64,000 nucleotides of DNA from Litoditis marina (taxonomy: Eukaryota > Nematoda > Chromadorea > Rhabditida > Rhabditidae). Within the stretch, counting starts at the first letter, position 1. Every line of letters begins with the position of its first letter. The stretch covers positions 31,663,521 to 31,727,520 of the forward strand of contig OZ038435.1 of assembly GCA_964036275.1 (NCBI GenBank). Direction: 5' to 3'. Positions 48,202-59,629 of this stretch are shown here, one piece after another. The position numbers and the translations under genes were made by a program. The notes beneath the pieces are model-generated. The model was not told where the DNA came from. It was given only the letters and a program-made list of their open reading frames with translations, and searched no databases.

Positions 48202-48984
48202 TGTGAACTATAGAAACAATGGGAAATATACATAAAATTTAGCTCTGATTTTGTTTCTAAGAAACAGTTTCATAATTTTCTGTTTTCACAGTGAAAGCCC
48301 AATCTGTTATTTTCTCCTTTCTGTTTTATCTTCCTGAGATCTTTAAGACCTGATCAATTTGAAAAATTTGGCAATAATAATCAACAGATTTTTCATGATC
48401 TGTGATTCCAGTAAGAAATGAAAGTGGAAATTACTTATCATCAATTTTTTTTACTCGTTCAATGGCATGATATCTGCAAAATGTTATCACTAAAACTGCA
48501 TGCAAAACACCAAAAATTCTGCACAAAAAATGGTCAGGCGATTTTGAAATGTATAGCTCCAAGTGAGGGCAGAAAAATCACAACCAACTTGAAAACGAAA
48601 TTATTTTACTAGTATTTTACTTTCATAACGTTGCCAACAAACAAAAGTACCTAAGCTACGTATTAGCCTAATTTTAGCATCAATTGGTTCAATTGGGTCG
48701 ATCCAGCCTTTCTTGGTTCATTTTTGATGCACACCGGGCCCTGTAACAAACCAGATAGTTCGTGAAAAAATCGGTTCGCTTCAGGTTTGGGAATGAAAAA
48801 TAAAATAAAAATTTACCCTTTACCATGCAGTTGACCAGAACTTTGGAAATGTTGCCCTTTTTACGACCAACTTAAATATTGACAGCCAGAATGTACTAGT
48901 TGTGATGTATCCAGCTGTCACGTGTAATGGTGCAATGATGATCAGAAAAGGGCTGATTCGCCGAAAACACGACATTCCTTGTCA

Positions 48985-49330
48985 TTCCATCTCTCTTAAT
49001 TGCGCAGGAAGCCATCTGTCACTAAGACTTCTCGTTGTCAACTAACTTGTAATCTGACTAGGAAAAGGAATGTAAACATGAATCAAAAGATAAAGCATAG
49101 TTGTGTTTATAAACTTAAAGAATTGTATAATATTCGGCATTCTCCTTTCATCTCCAAGCTACAATTCAGTGTTCTGCGTTCTGGACATTTTCTGAACATC
49201 TTCTGGATGATTATATTCTTTACAATAGATGTTTTTGTACGGTTTACGACATTTCTAGTCGTTGCCTCTCTCCTAATTGCGCAGGAATTCTGTCACTGAG
49301 ACTTCAATGTTGCCAATTAACATTGTATAA
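48985..49330. repeat. Direct duplication around a short AT-rich spacer
   Basis: The phrase ctctcttaattgcgcaggaa with a following ctgtcact(a/g)agact recurs at about 49266 (ctctcctaattgcgcaggaa), about 275 bases downstream. It continues with gttgtcaacta/gttgccaatta. No coding function is apparent. Confidence 0.55.
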
Positions 49331-51403
49331 TCACTTGCCAGAGAAATAAGATGACCATCTCGATAACGCGAAATGACCGATTCTGCGCAACTTTACAGAT
49401 TTTACTGTTGGTTGATAGTTTTTAGAAACTACAGCGCATTTTTATAACCGAAAGATACCATTTGATAGGGTTTAATTTCGTAGAAATTAAAAATAGAGGT
49501 GGTCTTATAGGGCTTGCAGAGATTGATTATACGGTATATATGTTGCCCAATCCTGCTGTGTTTGTAGTTTAATCCCGGTCGAAAAGTGAAAATTATTGCG
49601 CGTCCCGAGATTAAGCTAACAACGAAGAGTTGATTGGTTCTATGTGGATTCTTGACCGTAATACGGAAGATTGTAGTACATTTCATATGGGTGTGAACGT
49701 CAACGTACCCCCCAAATCGTAAACCTTGTAATTTCCTTGCATCGTACTGCTGTCAACGTAATAGTAATGCCCACAATTGTTGGTGTTTTTTTGTTGTTCT
49801 CCTTTGTCACAAAGACGCATTCCGATTACAGCTGTTTTCAGTAAACAGCCTTCGTTTCTAACGTATGATTCCATGGAAACCAAATGGGCAGTTTGCGAAA
49901 TTTTATAAATTCTTTAGTCATGTAATTGGTGTCTCATTTCTGTTTAATTAATTAGTTTGGTTCACATGAACGTTTTCTAACAATCGACCTAAATTTTTCC
50001 TACTAATAACTATGTGAAGGTGAAGTTGTTTTTATGTCCTTTCTATGTAATTAGGTTCTCACTTCTCTATAGTTCAAAAATTCTTCTCCTTTAGTTCAAT
50101 TGCAGTTTTAATCATATATTGTTTTAATTTTTTGATATTCACAAACTGAATCACATTCTTCTTCAGTTCAATTGCATTTTGGTCATAGTTTCCTTCCTTT
50201 ATGCGTCGCTTCTCTCTTTTATTATTCGATGACGTTGCTGTTTGGCCCTGCCACGAACGCCCGTTTGCATCATTCAATTGCAATGAATTGACACATTTGT
50301 TAGTTGGCGAACAATATCCGACCGATTATATATTTTTTTCGATTTAATATCAATTATTCTTACGCTCACCCACTCTATCAGTAAACTTATGATTGGCTAA
50401 AATTTATCAGGGGTGTTCTAGTTCAGTTTTTCTAGTTTTCTCCAATTATTATTGCAGATGACTAACTAAAGTAAGTATCACAATAATCTATTCTAATATT
50501 CTTGCTCATTTTTTCATATTCTATCGCTTTCGTCCACTTCATCATTCGAGTTTTGAATATCATCTCTTTTATAGTGATTTGCTAGTTCAGTTTAGTGTTT
50601 CATCACTCATTCATAAATTTGTAGGCTCCATATCTGCAGCACTTTTCTTGCATTTGGTTTTTCACGCGGTCTTGAAATAAAATTAATCTAGTTCCTTGTT
50701 TTCCTGTCAAATCTTCAGATTGATTCTGTGAATGGTCCCATCTCAAGTTATATATAGTTCGAACCTTCTTCTGGAAATCAAAGGAACGCTTTCCTTATCT
50801 CGTCACCGTATGCTGAGTATCGCTTCATAAGACTACATAAGATAAGCATTATCGTTCTATTCCGATAATTGAGAAACCTTTAACCCTGACAGTTTTCGAG
50901 ATTTGCGCTAATTTGCAAAAGCAACCCTGGTCAATTCGTGCAGGTTCCTGTAGTAAACAACATAGAACTGAATTTTACTATAATTTGCCCTTTTCTTGTA
51001 AAAATACGTTACCTTCTCGGTTCAAAATTGAATGATATTTAAACTGAAAATAAAATAAAGCTATAGTTCGAAGATAGTCCATTTTTGTCGCTTCTCACGT
51101 CTCATTTTAGTCCAATTAAAAAATTTCCGTTCTAAAGGTAATAAATTCAAAAAGAAAAAGCCCGTCACAGCCAGCAATGATTGTCACACTGGAAAGAGTT
51201 CCATGACAGGCGCTCAGTCATTGGTCGTTCGCCAGAAGCATTCAACGAATGCTAAAATATTGGACGGATTCCGATGATCTTTATCGATTTGTTTTCTTAG
51301 TCTTCTGTTAGATTCTCAGTTTACGGTCCTTCTTCTATGATAAAGCTACCAAACTGGGTGCAAGTACATCTATCAAATATAACGTTTGAAACGCTCCCAA
51401 TTT

Positions 51404-51490
51404 ATACTGTCAGAGGTCCGATGAAATATGATGTTCAAGATCTTTACATTTGATCTTGAACATCATATTTCACGGGACCTCATACAGTAT
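51404..51490. ncRNA. 87-nt near-perfect hairpin, microRNA-precursor-like
   Basis: Arms of 39 nt (51404-51442 and 51452-51490) pair at 35 positions around a 9-nt loop (tttacattt). The loop-proximal 21 pairs are perfect (tgaaatatgatgttcaagat plus c). Two 2-nt symmetric internal loops separate two further 7-bp blocks. This size and shape suit an animal pre-miRNA, but a tiny foldback transposon would look the same. Either strand could be transcribed. It lies about 360 bases upstream of the TMEM120 start. Confidence 0.45.
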
Positions 51491-51631
51491 GCTCTCCTGC
51501 AATGTGGCATTCCTATCTGTTTCCGCTGACACTGACACCTTACATAAAAAAAAGGGCTATAACAAATAAATCGAACAGCCATGGCTATATATGGGGTTCG
51601 CTTTTATCGCAAGGCTCGATGTTCTTTATGC

Positions 51632-51706
51632 TGTGTTTGTAGTTTGATGCCGTTTCTTTTATGCTGAAACTCCATGAGTTTCAGCGTTTATACAGATCAA
51701 ACTACA
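51632..51706. mobile_element. 75-bp foldback, gtagtttgatc family
   Basis: The left arm gctgtgtttgtagtttgat and right arm gatcaaactacaac are inverted, with an inner pair ctgaaactc/gagtttcag. The same terminal motif recurs at 5876, 28567, 37490, 49555, 54492 and 57452. Confidence 0.7.
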
Positions 51707-51852
51707 ACATGATTTGTTTTCCCTCTATATAACAGGAACAAACTTTTCCATTTCCTTTTCGATGTTTTCGTGTCGCTATAATATCCCTGTTCTGTGTGTT
51801 TCCATCGATCGGGCTATCTCGATTTCAGCCAATCTTCTTTTTGTTTCAGAAA

Positions 51853-54800
51853 ATGACCGCCAACTCGTGTGACACACACCATGTTCACAACAAGTAGGTC
51901 AAAACTTTTTATTCGTGGCATTCTTTATTATTATCAAAAGATGAACACTCTGGTGCACTGCAAAGTTGACTGTTACTTTAAAAGTAGAAAAACGCATATT
52001 TTGAATTCATGGTTAACAATATTTATCTTGTTCGTATAATTAGAATTCTTTTTCTTTCAGCAATATGACGAAGCCTATATTCCACGTACCGGGATACTGT
52101 AGTTACTGTGGTAAAGGCATACCAAAAGAGGAGAAGAAAGAAAACACATCGAAGAATGATAATGGGTACGATTTTATAATGTTTTTATCATCTAATTCAT
52201 GCCGAGCTATTTTACAACTACTCTGAAAAACCGTTGCAACTTAAAATACCGGACTCGCCAATTTTGTAACTTAAAATACCGGGGTCAGCAAGATGTCGCC
52301 TGTACTGTTTGAAATTCATAAGGAGATGCAGGCTAATTCGACACCAGTATTTAAGCCTGCATCTTCTCCGGTATTTTAAGCTGCCAGCGTTTTCACAGTA
52401 GTGAAAGAGGTGGTTAAACCACGTTGTTGTGTGCTTGGCTGTCTACGCTCTCCGTCTCTCGCTGACCATGCACACACTACTGCTAACCAGTATTAAGTAC
52501 GTACGAGAGAGGCGTTAGTCATTCCGCTGCTTAATTGGGTTATCTCTGTTTCGTCTGCATTTAACCGTGAAAATCTTTCGCCTTTTACTAAAGATTTCCG
52601 TGCAGACGAAAAATTATGAGTTTATCTCAATTTTTGGAATCCCCTCGAAAGAGCGGGATATAAAATAGAGCAATACGGTTGAGAAAGACAGCGTAAAAAT
52701 GTTTCAAACAATCGTGACACTCTTTCTTGTGAGCAATAAACCTGAAATGTCAAATTCTTACAGTAAGTGTCGCGGAATGGATGAAAAAGTATATTATTTT
52801 CTTTACAGTTTGTATCTCAACATCATACTCGGAACCTCTATTGATCTACGAATGAGCAGTAGTCAGAGGTGAGAGCAAGATTCGGAAGACCTAAGTTTCA
52901 ACTTAATTACATTTATTTAGCATTAGTTCCAGTGGAAAGTGACATAAAAGATTGAAGCCACAAATAAAAACTTAACTGGTCATCAAAACAACACAACGAG
53001 CAATGTACAAGAATATACAGTGGTGGGAAACGGCCCACTACATCTAGCAGCTCAATATTTCGACCATCTTTTCGTGTTCGGAAGTTGATGTTTTCAGATA
53101 TTCCTACAAACAAGACTATGAACGGTTCAAACTACGAGTCACCCTGATCAATCTTGTACTCCTGGCAGCGGCATTCATCTTTCCATCTAGGTAAGGAGTT
53201 GGTTTCATTCAAGTTTGATAGAAAAGTAACTGACTACGAAATAATGTTAGTTACGAGGTATGTTATAGGAATAAATTAAACGTATGTGTCGAAGCACCCC
53301 TACAAAGCAACATTTGATTCGTGTGACTGCTGAAAAGTTGCAGTTATCTCCACTTTTAATATGTTGTTCTTTTTCGAGGAAAAAGTTTTGGTTATTATAT
53401 TTGTGACAAATTGTTGTATTAAATAGACAATCAATCTATTGTTTCAGACCGATGGACGCCATTTGTCATTTCCTAATGGTCTGGTATTACTGTACTCTGA
53501 CGATCAGGGAAAGCATTCTCATGATCAACGGTTCCAAGTGAGTTGCACCCTGATTACGAAGAGGGTTGACTGTTCGAGCAGAACTTTCAAGTCTGAGAAC
53601 CCCAAGTACTAGAAAACTTCACCTTCTTTACGAACTTTTGGAATTGGAAATCTTGGAATGTAAATCTCAGAGGACTGAAATGAATTTTTTTGGCGCGAGT
53701 TCGAGGTGAACGGTGAACCTAATTCAATCTTTCGCAATTCGGTTTCTTTTGAAAGCAACCATATCCATAGTTTGGTACACGTGCAACCGGGTTTCATTTT
53801 GGGTGTGTAAACCGCCCTGATCTATTGTTATCCCGAAAACTCGCAAATTTTGGCGCAGTTTTGCATACTGGTATGTTGTGTTCTAAGTTTTGTGTAGAAG
53901 TAAAAGGTTCAATATTTTACTGTGCGTTTGCAGAATGCACTGGTGGTGGGTAACCCATCATTACTTGGCCTGTGTCGTTGGAGGAGTAGCCCTCACGTGG
54001 CCCGATGACGCTGCATATCGCGTGAGTTTGAATTTAAAATTGTGAAGTTTTATTATGTGTATTCGCACACCCGAGGCAATAGCATTTTCGCAGGTAATGC
54101 TTTTTATCATAAAGTACGTATGAGTTACTTTGTAGATTATTATTCTTATTGAATCAAATTTTTCCAACATTTTTCAGGTTCTCGGTTACTGCCGGTTGAC
54201 AGTAACCAACAATCTCATTGCGTGGTCATACACACTCGCATTCCGAAACTCTAGTTAGTTCACACAAGGGCTGATGGAAATGGATGTCACTCTATATATT
54301 GGACTTGATCATAATAACAACATGTGTGTTTTCAGTCGTTCCGTCCGCAATTCATATTGTTCACCGCCTACATCTGCTGTGTACAGCAGCTACAGTACCA
54401 GTACCAGAGCGGATGTCTGCGCCGACTGCACGCATTGGGCCATGGAGACAACATGGATGTGACTCTAGGTAAGGTGGTCAACCATATTGGTATTGTAGTT
54501 TGATCCGCGAACACATACGTTGGTTCAAACTACACGCATTATTAGTAAGACGAACATGAATCGTTTTGGACTCTGAGCGACGCCTGACAATTATAAACCG
54601 GTGTCTTGTTTGGAAAAACTTTCGGTAATGTCTAAATTTCAATGCGCAATTTTTGTTTTACAGTATTGTAAGAGCACTGGTTTCAAAATCACACCACAAA
54701 ATTCTGGATTTTTCCTAAGTATTGATTTGTGAAGAAGACCGGGAGTTTTTCACTACCGTAGCTTTAGGATTCCAGATACGTATGGAAAAACGCATCCTTT

Positions 54801-55723
54801 CATCCGTTCGTAACACTTACAGTATACAGTCACCGGATCTGACTGGTGTCTATTTTTGATGGGAACATTAACATTACTGAAAGTTAATGTGATCGTTCCT
54901 AGAAGTAGCGATACTGGCATGACTTACGCCTACTTCATAAAGTATTCAAGTTCCGAAGAGTTCCAAGCAGCTGTTCCGAAGATGTATACTGTGGGATTCT
55001 ACATAACAATGGAGATGACTAGATGCTCAGTCTTCTTTTTCAGAAGGGTTCGCCAGCTGGATGTTCCAAGGACTGACGTTCCTTCTTCCTTTCCTGGCCG
55101 TCGCCTACCTGATCGAAATGTACAACGCCTACACCCTCTATCATATTTGCATGCGACAGACATGCGTTTGGCAGGTATGGTAGGCATATTTATTACATGA
55201 ACTAAACGTGAACTACGCTTGAAGTTAACGTGAAATGTGCTTAGCTCAACCTATGTACGTTTCAATACCTTCGGCACCTTGTTGAATCAATATTGGTGTT
55301 GTTGAGAGTATATCTTAATCGCACGCATGAGGCTTAAAGTTTATAATCGGGAATAAAACTCGATGGGTTTATCCCATATCCTTAACAAATCATACTCCGT
55401 AGTTGCTGTTTATCATTATTCTGAGCCGACCGCTAACCGCATCAGAACTAGATTCGGACGTTAGTTCATATTTATCAGTAACCATTACAAAAAGTAACCA
55501 GAAAACCATAATAAACATATTAAATTTATTTCAGGTTTCGGCGCTGAGTTTCCTGTTCGCTGTTCTCGGCCTCGGCAACCTATTTTTCGTCTCGTCCATC
55601 GTATTTCGGAAAATGAAGGAAACCGCAGTGTCGCACCTGGACCAAATCATCAAAAAGTATCCCTCCATGGAAAAGTTGAAGGAAAAAGTAGAAACCGCGC
55701 AAAAGGAGCAAAAGTCTCTTTGA
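51853..55723 (+). CDS. TMEM120 (TACAN-family) homologue
   Basis: Nine exons in perfect phase: 51853-51893, 52061-52165, 52809-52868, 53098-53190, 53448-53537, 53934-54021, 54336-54468, 55044-55174, 55535-55723; 309 residues; AATAAA at 55858. Family signatures in order: [110 protein letters not shown]120 proteins are six-helix membrane proteins of the nuclear envelope and ER with an ELOVL-like fold that binds coenzyme A, implicated in lipid metabolism and adipogenesis; a mechanosensing role is disputed. Vertebrate members carry a long N-terminal coiled coil. Here only about 50 residues precede DNGLYL, including a CSYC motif, and no coiled coil was found upstream. The start follows a TTTGTTTCAG acceptor by three bases. 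Confidence 0.93.
52238..52381. mobile_element. 144-bp foldback repeat in a TMEM120 intron
   Basis: The outer arms aacttaaaataccgg and ccggtattttaagct are inverted. An inner arm pair is ggagatgcaggct / agcctgcatcttctcc. A tandem cttaaaataccgg occurs twice at the left side. Confidence 0.7.
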
Positions 55724-56206
55724 GTAGTGTTTTTATTAAAATTACTGTACAAATAGGGACTTTTCCCTGTGTTCCTCTAGACGGTCTTGAAGCATTTTTT
55801 TCTGGGAATTATTATTACATCCTGTATCATATTGTAAATATTCTTTTTCTGTACATAAATAAAATGCTGAGATAATGTTGAAAGTTTGTTGGAAGTTACA
55901 GTTGGAAAACAATGGAATGTTGTACGACACAACCATGATATACTGCATGAGCATAATATTCCTTGAGAAAAAAATATCTAGACTCATCCTGAAACAGTTA
56001 ACAGTACTAACTTGTAAACTGCTGAGCTGTATTTGGAAATGTGAACGTATGGAAAGTACAGAACTCGGTGTCCGGCAAACTATCAAAAACATTGCTTAGA
56101 AAGTTCGATGTACACTCCTAGAGTCTACTTAGTTGAATCTGAAAAAAAAAACAAGATTGGATAATATAATGTAATATGCATACAGAATACGGTAGGTTCA
56201 GTTTTC

Positions 56207-56480
56207 TTATGTGTACGAGTTTCCGATCAGAAACGGGTTATGCATGAGAAAAGGTTGAGAATTGGGGGTCGGATAGATGTAGGGTGGACATTCCATGAGG
56301 GATGGCATGTACGGTATGGGGCGGTGACCAATCAGAGAACGATCAGCTGGAAATAAGAAATATACAAATACAAAAAAAGAATAATGACAATACCACCTTG
56401 AACTAAAAACAAAGGTTCTGACCAAATTTGTGCTTCAGTTCGATGAAGAACACACCACAAGCCGTATCGAATGAAGACAT
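56207..56480 (-). CDS. Possible small two-exon gene
   Basis: Exon 56480-56423 (MSSFDTACGVFFIELKHKF) would splice at GTCAGA to exon 56346-56207 behind TTATTTCCAG. The join is in phase and yields 65 residues ending PTPNSQPFLMHNPFLIGNSYT before TAA... the tail is rich in proline and asparagine. No signal peptide or domain is recognised. It converges on the TMEM120 gene, stop to stop about 480 bases apart. It may equally be the 3' end of a longer gene whose upstream exons I cannot place. Confidence 0.35.
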
Positions 56481-56599
56481 TCAAATTTTATATGTTTCCA
56501 TTAAAATCAAAGAAGGCTGAACTATAGCATAACTGAGAGTGTTTCAATAGGATTCGCTCCTTCAGAATCAAGGTTTTATATGTACCCCACAGTGATTCT

Positions 56600-57435
56600 A
56601 TAACGACAAGTAAACTACTAGTGAACTCCTACCACACCCCTATTCTACTACTAGAAAACTACTAGTTTTCTTGTAGTAATGTAGGCGTAGGGGAGGAGTT
56701 AAACTATAGTTCTACTCCTACCTAACTACTAGTGAGATGGTAGTCAGCTACTAGTTTATCTGTGGTAAAAGTCAATTTTGAAAAATAAAAAATAAAATTT
56801 AAAAAAATTATATTTTTCAGGAGCATATATCTTCTATAAGTAGTTACGTTATCCTCTATTGCATTACTCTGCTGTTTCCCATGTTTTGCACCATTCGGGA
56901 CTCGAACTCTCGAGCTCTCGCTTCTGAAGCGAGACACTTACCACTGCGCCACGCTGCTGATGTCTGAAGGCGCGCCACAATCGTATACGATTACAGGCGC
57001 GCTTCACTGTTCAGCGCTCACTATGGAATAACGTGAATGCGCCACGAGCCCTAACAAAAAACCTTATACTTAAGCCCGTTCTACAGTAGCACTAATTCGA
57101 TAAAAATTTTCCCATATTATGAATAATCAGCACTTTCCTGCCTAGTTAGCGTACTACAGGTTTCTACTAGCCTACGACTAAGTTACTACTAGCCTACGAG
57201 TAAGTTACTACTAACTGTCTACGTGCTCATAATGCCTACAAATCACTGTGATTCAAATTCTGTGGAGATAATGTATCGTAAAAAGACTAGTTTCAGACTG
57301 CCAAAATGCATTTTTTAATTTGACGTCCGTATTTACTACTAGTTTTCTACCAGGATACCCCTACTCTACCACGAGAGTACTCCTCCTTTACTACTACTAC
57401 TAGTTTACTACGAGTTTACCAGTAGTCCCAGATTT
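56600..57435. mobile_element. About 840-bp foldback region rich in actagt around a tRNA-like sequence
   Basis: The left side (gtaaactactagtgaactcc, tctactactagaaaactact) and the right side (tttactactactactagttt, actacgagtttaccagtag) are loosely inverted copies. Many ctactag/ctagtag motifs occur in both orientations in between. The outer limits are approximate. Near the centre-left lies the tRNA-like sequence at 56887-56957. Confidence 0.6.
56887..56957 (-). ncRNA. tRNA-like pseudogene, apparent anticodon CAG
   Basis: The minus strand gives acceptor GCAGCGT/ATGGTGC (6 of 7 pairs), D arm GCGC...GTGT with AGTGGTAA, and a perfect anticodon stem CTCGC-TTCAGAA-GCGAG. The T loop TTCGAGT is preceded by GAGAG and followed by CCCGA, so only about 2 of 5 T-stem pairs form. 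CAG would be leucine, but the long variable arm of leucine tRNAs is missing. Best read as a tRNA relic or SINE-like head inside a foldback element. Confidence 0.55.
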
Positions 57436-57448
57436 CCTATGCCTATAC

Positions 57449-57524
57449 TGCTGTGTTTGTAGTTTGATCTCGTTCCACTCAGTCAAAACTGGTGAATTGG
57501 GTCCTGTACTAAGATCAAACTACA
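57449..57524. mobile_element. 76-bp foldback, gtagtttgatc family
   Basis: It begins ctgctgtgtttgtagtttga and ends with gatcaaactacaaa; the interior is unpaired. Same family as 51632-51706. Confidence 0.7.
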
Positions 57525-58058
57525 AAACTCCCCTCGATAGGTGTTTTTGTTTTAAAAAGTTAAATTTTGCCGTATTCTTCTAAATCTGTCTCTGATTTAG
57601 AGGTTTTATGGTAGTTTTCCTAAGTTGGAAATGTTATTTTCAATCATTTATCGTGCTAGTCGGTGAAAAAAATTAACACAAAATTTTGTCATAAATCATG
57701 ATATCAATCAATCCCTTTCATTTGAAATGAGAACTCATAGGTAATTGCGCTCCACGTGCCACCGTACTTTTACTTTCGCGCGGCGCGTAACGGGCGGCGC
57801 CGTCCTTTGAAGTTTTTCATTTCCCCCTCTGCGGTATTTGTGGGTGGTCTTCATTTCCGGACTCCTCAGCGCGGCGTTTAACGGTCAGTTTCTGTTTTTC
57901 TCTCTTCTTTCTTGTTTTTTTTTTGTATTTCTGAGTGAACAACCGCATATAGTGTCCTTACCTGTCTACAACGGCAAGTAACAGGTACGATAGAAGGGCA
58001 TTTCGTTCCGTTGGTGATTACGTTCTGTGCAAATTTCGGTTCGCACAGACTGCCAGAA

Positions 58059-59334
58059 ATGGTAGAGAGAATCATATCCTACGACTGGGCCCTCAGCCGT
58101 ACGGAGGTATCGGAAACCGAAAGCCAACGGGATAGCTCTGACACTGGTAGCGAGAACTTTTTGGTCCAGTAGCATGCAAATTTATACTACTAATTCTTTG
58201 TTTTTGCTTCTTTTGCTTTGGTTTCAATTTTCCAGAGTCTTCCTGCATATCGGCCTACAAGCGGAACGATATGGTCCTATGGAATACAAGTATTCTGGAT
58301 CAATTCCAAGACGTATGAGTGAATCCCCTGCTTCCCCGTTCAACCGCGTCCCATAGGTGAGTATCCGGAATTCTAATCTTTTCAACTAGTTCCAGCTCCA
58401 AATAATGCGTGTATTAACTAATTGTTCCAATTAATTCTAGTTTTATAAGTTTTATTTCAACTGTTTCAACTAAACCGCTGAAGTAATTTGCCCCCAATTC
58501 AGTCATTCAGGAAATGAAACTGATATAGTGCCTTGCTAAAACCGCCTGGCAGGCCGGTTATATCTTTTTCATGAATCATCATGTACAATTATAGCCGTCT
58601 AGTAGTTTACAGTCGTAATAACACGGCTGGTAGGTTTATTCCATAACAAGACGTTTTGTGGCATACTAAATAGACAAATGGGTCACATACTAGTTGTTTC
58701 TTCTAGCGTTAACAGTTCTGGTTGGCGATGTTCATAAGTTCCGGGTGTCTCCTTGTTACTGATTCGTTTTTCATCTGTTCAGAGGGAACTTTTTGCTTTT
58801 CCAGATAGATTGTGGATTGTGGCCGTCCGCGTGCGTCATATAAGCGAGTTCAACTACGCGTCCCGTAGCGGTAATCGTCTCGCCGCCTGGCAGAATTGCA
58901 GTAGGTTGGTACTTTAGCCATTTTTGAGATTTGGGTTTCGGACCGCACTGCCTACTATGTTGGTCTCCCGAATTCGAAACCATCAATCAGATGTAACCAC
59001 TTTTCATTTTATCCTCACTCCGATTTCCGATTCACTCCGATTTTGTGGCTACATATCGTTTTGCTCACCCAGAATTTGAGTACTCGGCTAGGATATGCTG
59101 TATATTCACGACTCTTTAATCACTGCTAAATTCAGTTGCTATTAAGAATCCCGTTTAGCTGATCCAGACATCATGTCCGACGTATGAGTGTCCATAAATT
59201 AATCAGAAATGTTTCAGATTCATTTCGTAGATGGTTGAGATTGATGGCCACAGGTGCCGCAAATGACCGTCCGGGCGTCCGCCATCCCCAATATCCATTC
59301 TATGCTGTCTCCAACTCCATGGTCCAAATAGATG
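58059..59334 (+). pseudogene. Unrecognised host gene interrupted by a PAT retrotransposon
   Basis: Exons 58059-58168, 58236-58312, 58805-58900 and 59218-59334 join in phase: ATG two bases after a TGCCAG acceptor-like site; donors GTAGCA, GTATGA and GTAGGT; acceptors TTTTCCAG, TTTTCCAG and ATGTTTCAG. About 133 residues are visible: MVERIISYDWALS..., ETESQRDSSDTGSENF, RYGPMEYKYSGSIPR, RLWIVAVRVRHISEFNYA, GVRHPQYPFYAVSNSMVQID. The frame meets the PAT terminal repeat at 59335 and reaches a stop within it (59382). The continuation should lie beyond the element, outside the window. I do not recognise the family. The first donor is weak, and GC-rich open frames also exist on the minus strand here, so the gene model is moderate; whether this allele is functional is unknown. 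Confidence 0.5.
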
Positions 59335-59398
59335 TTATACCTCCGTATTACTACGGCATAACCAAAATTTCGAAAACATTTTGAGAAGCGAAAGCTTG
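59335..59398 (-). repeat. PAT terminal repeat B2
   Basis: It begins ttatacctccgtattactac on the plus strand, 64 bp, and is identical by eye to 60766-60829 (B1). The junction with host DNA is at 59334/59335. Confidence 0.9.
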
Positions 59399-59629
59399 AA
59401 GCGAAAGCTTTATTCCGTGGTGCGGTGAACACACGTCAACAACAGTACAACACAATAGGGTACTCCCCAACGACCAAAAACATAAACTTTAACAAAGTAT
59501 AACAATCGCGAGGTATGCAATAAAGACGAAGAAAACAGTGTTTCTAGGTATAGAGTGGGATACAATGAGAGAGAGACAAGCTGGGAAACCACCTGGAGAA
59601 AGGCGACTATTAGCCGTAGGCCTGGATCA

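Larger units (their letters stand above)
43806..51403. other. Gene-poor, repeat-containing stretch
   Basis: No multi-exon frame could be assembled. Besides the elements listed separately, there is a CACGTG-rich segment at 45875-45935, a diverged duplication at 46357-46720, another at about 48985-49330, and many AT-rich frames without splice signals. One open segment near 47530-47670 ends in a donor-like site but has no partner exon. Confidence 0.45.

Noticed and set aside
56887..56957. Functional tRNA-Leu
   Set aside because: The T stem is broken and the long variable arm of leucine tRNAs is absent.
58771..58986. Minus-strand frame opposite the host-gene exon
   Set aside because: It looks protein-like, but it lacks a phase-consistent splice partner, whereas four plus-strand exons join in phase.
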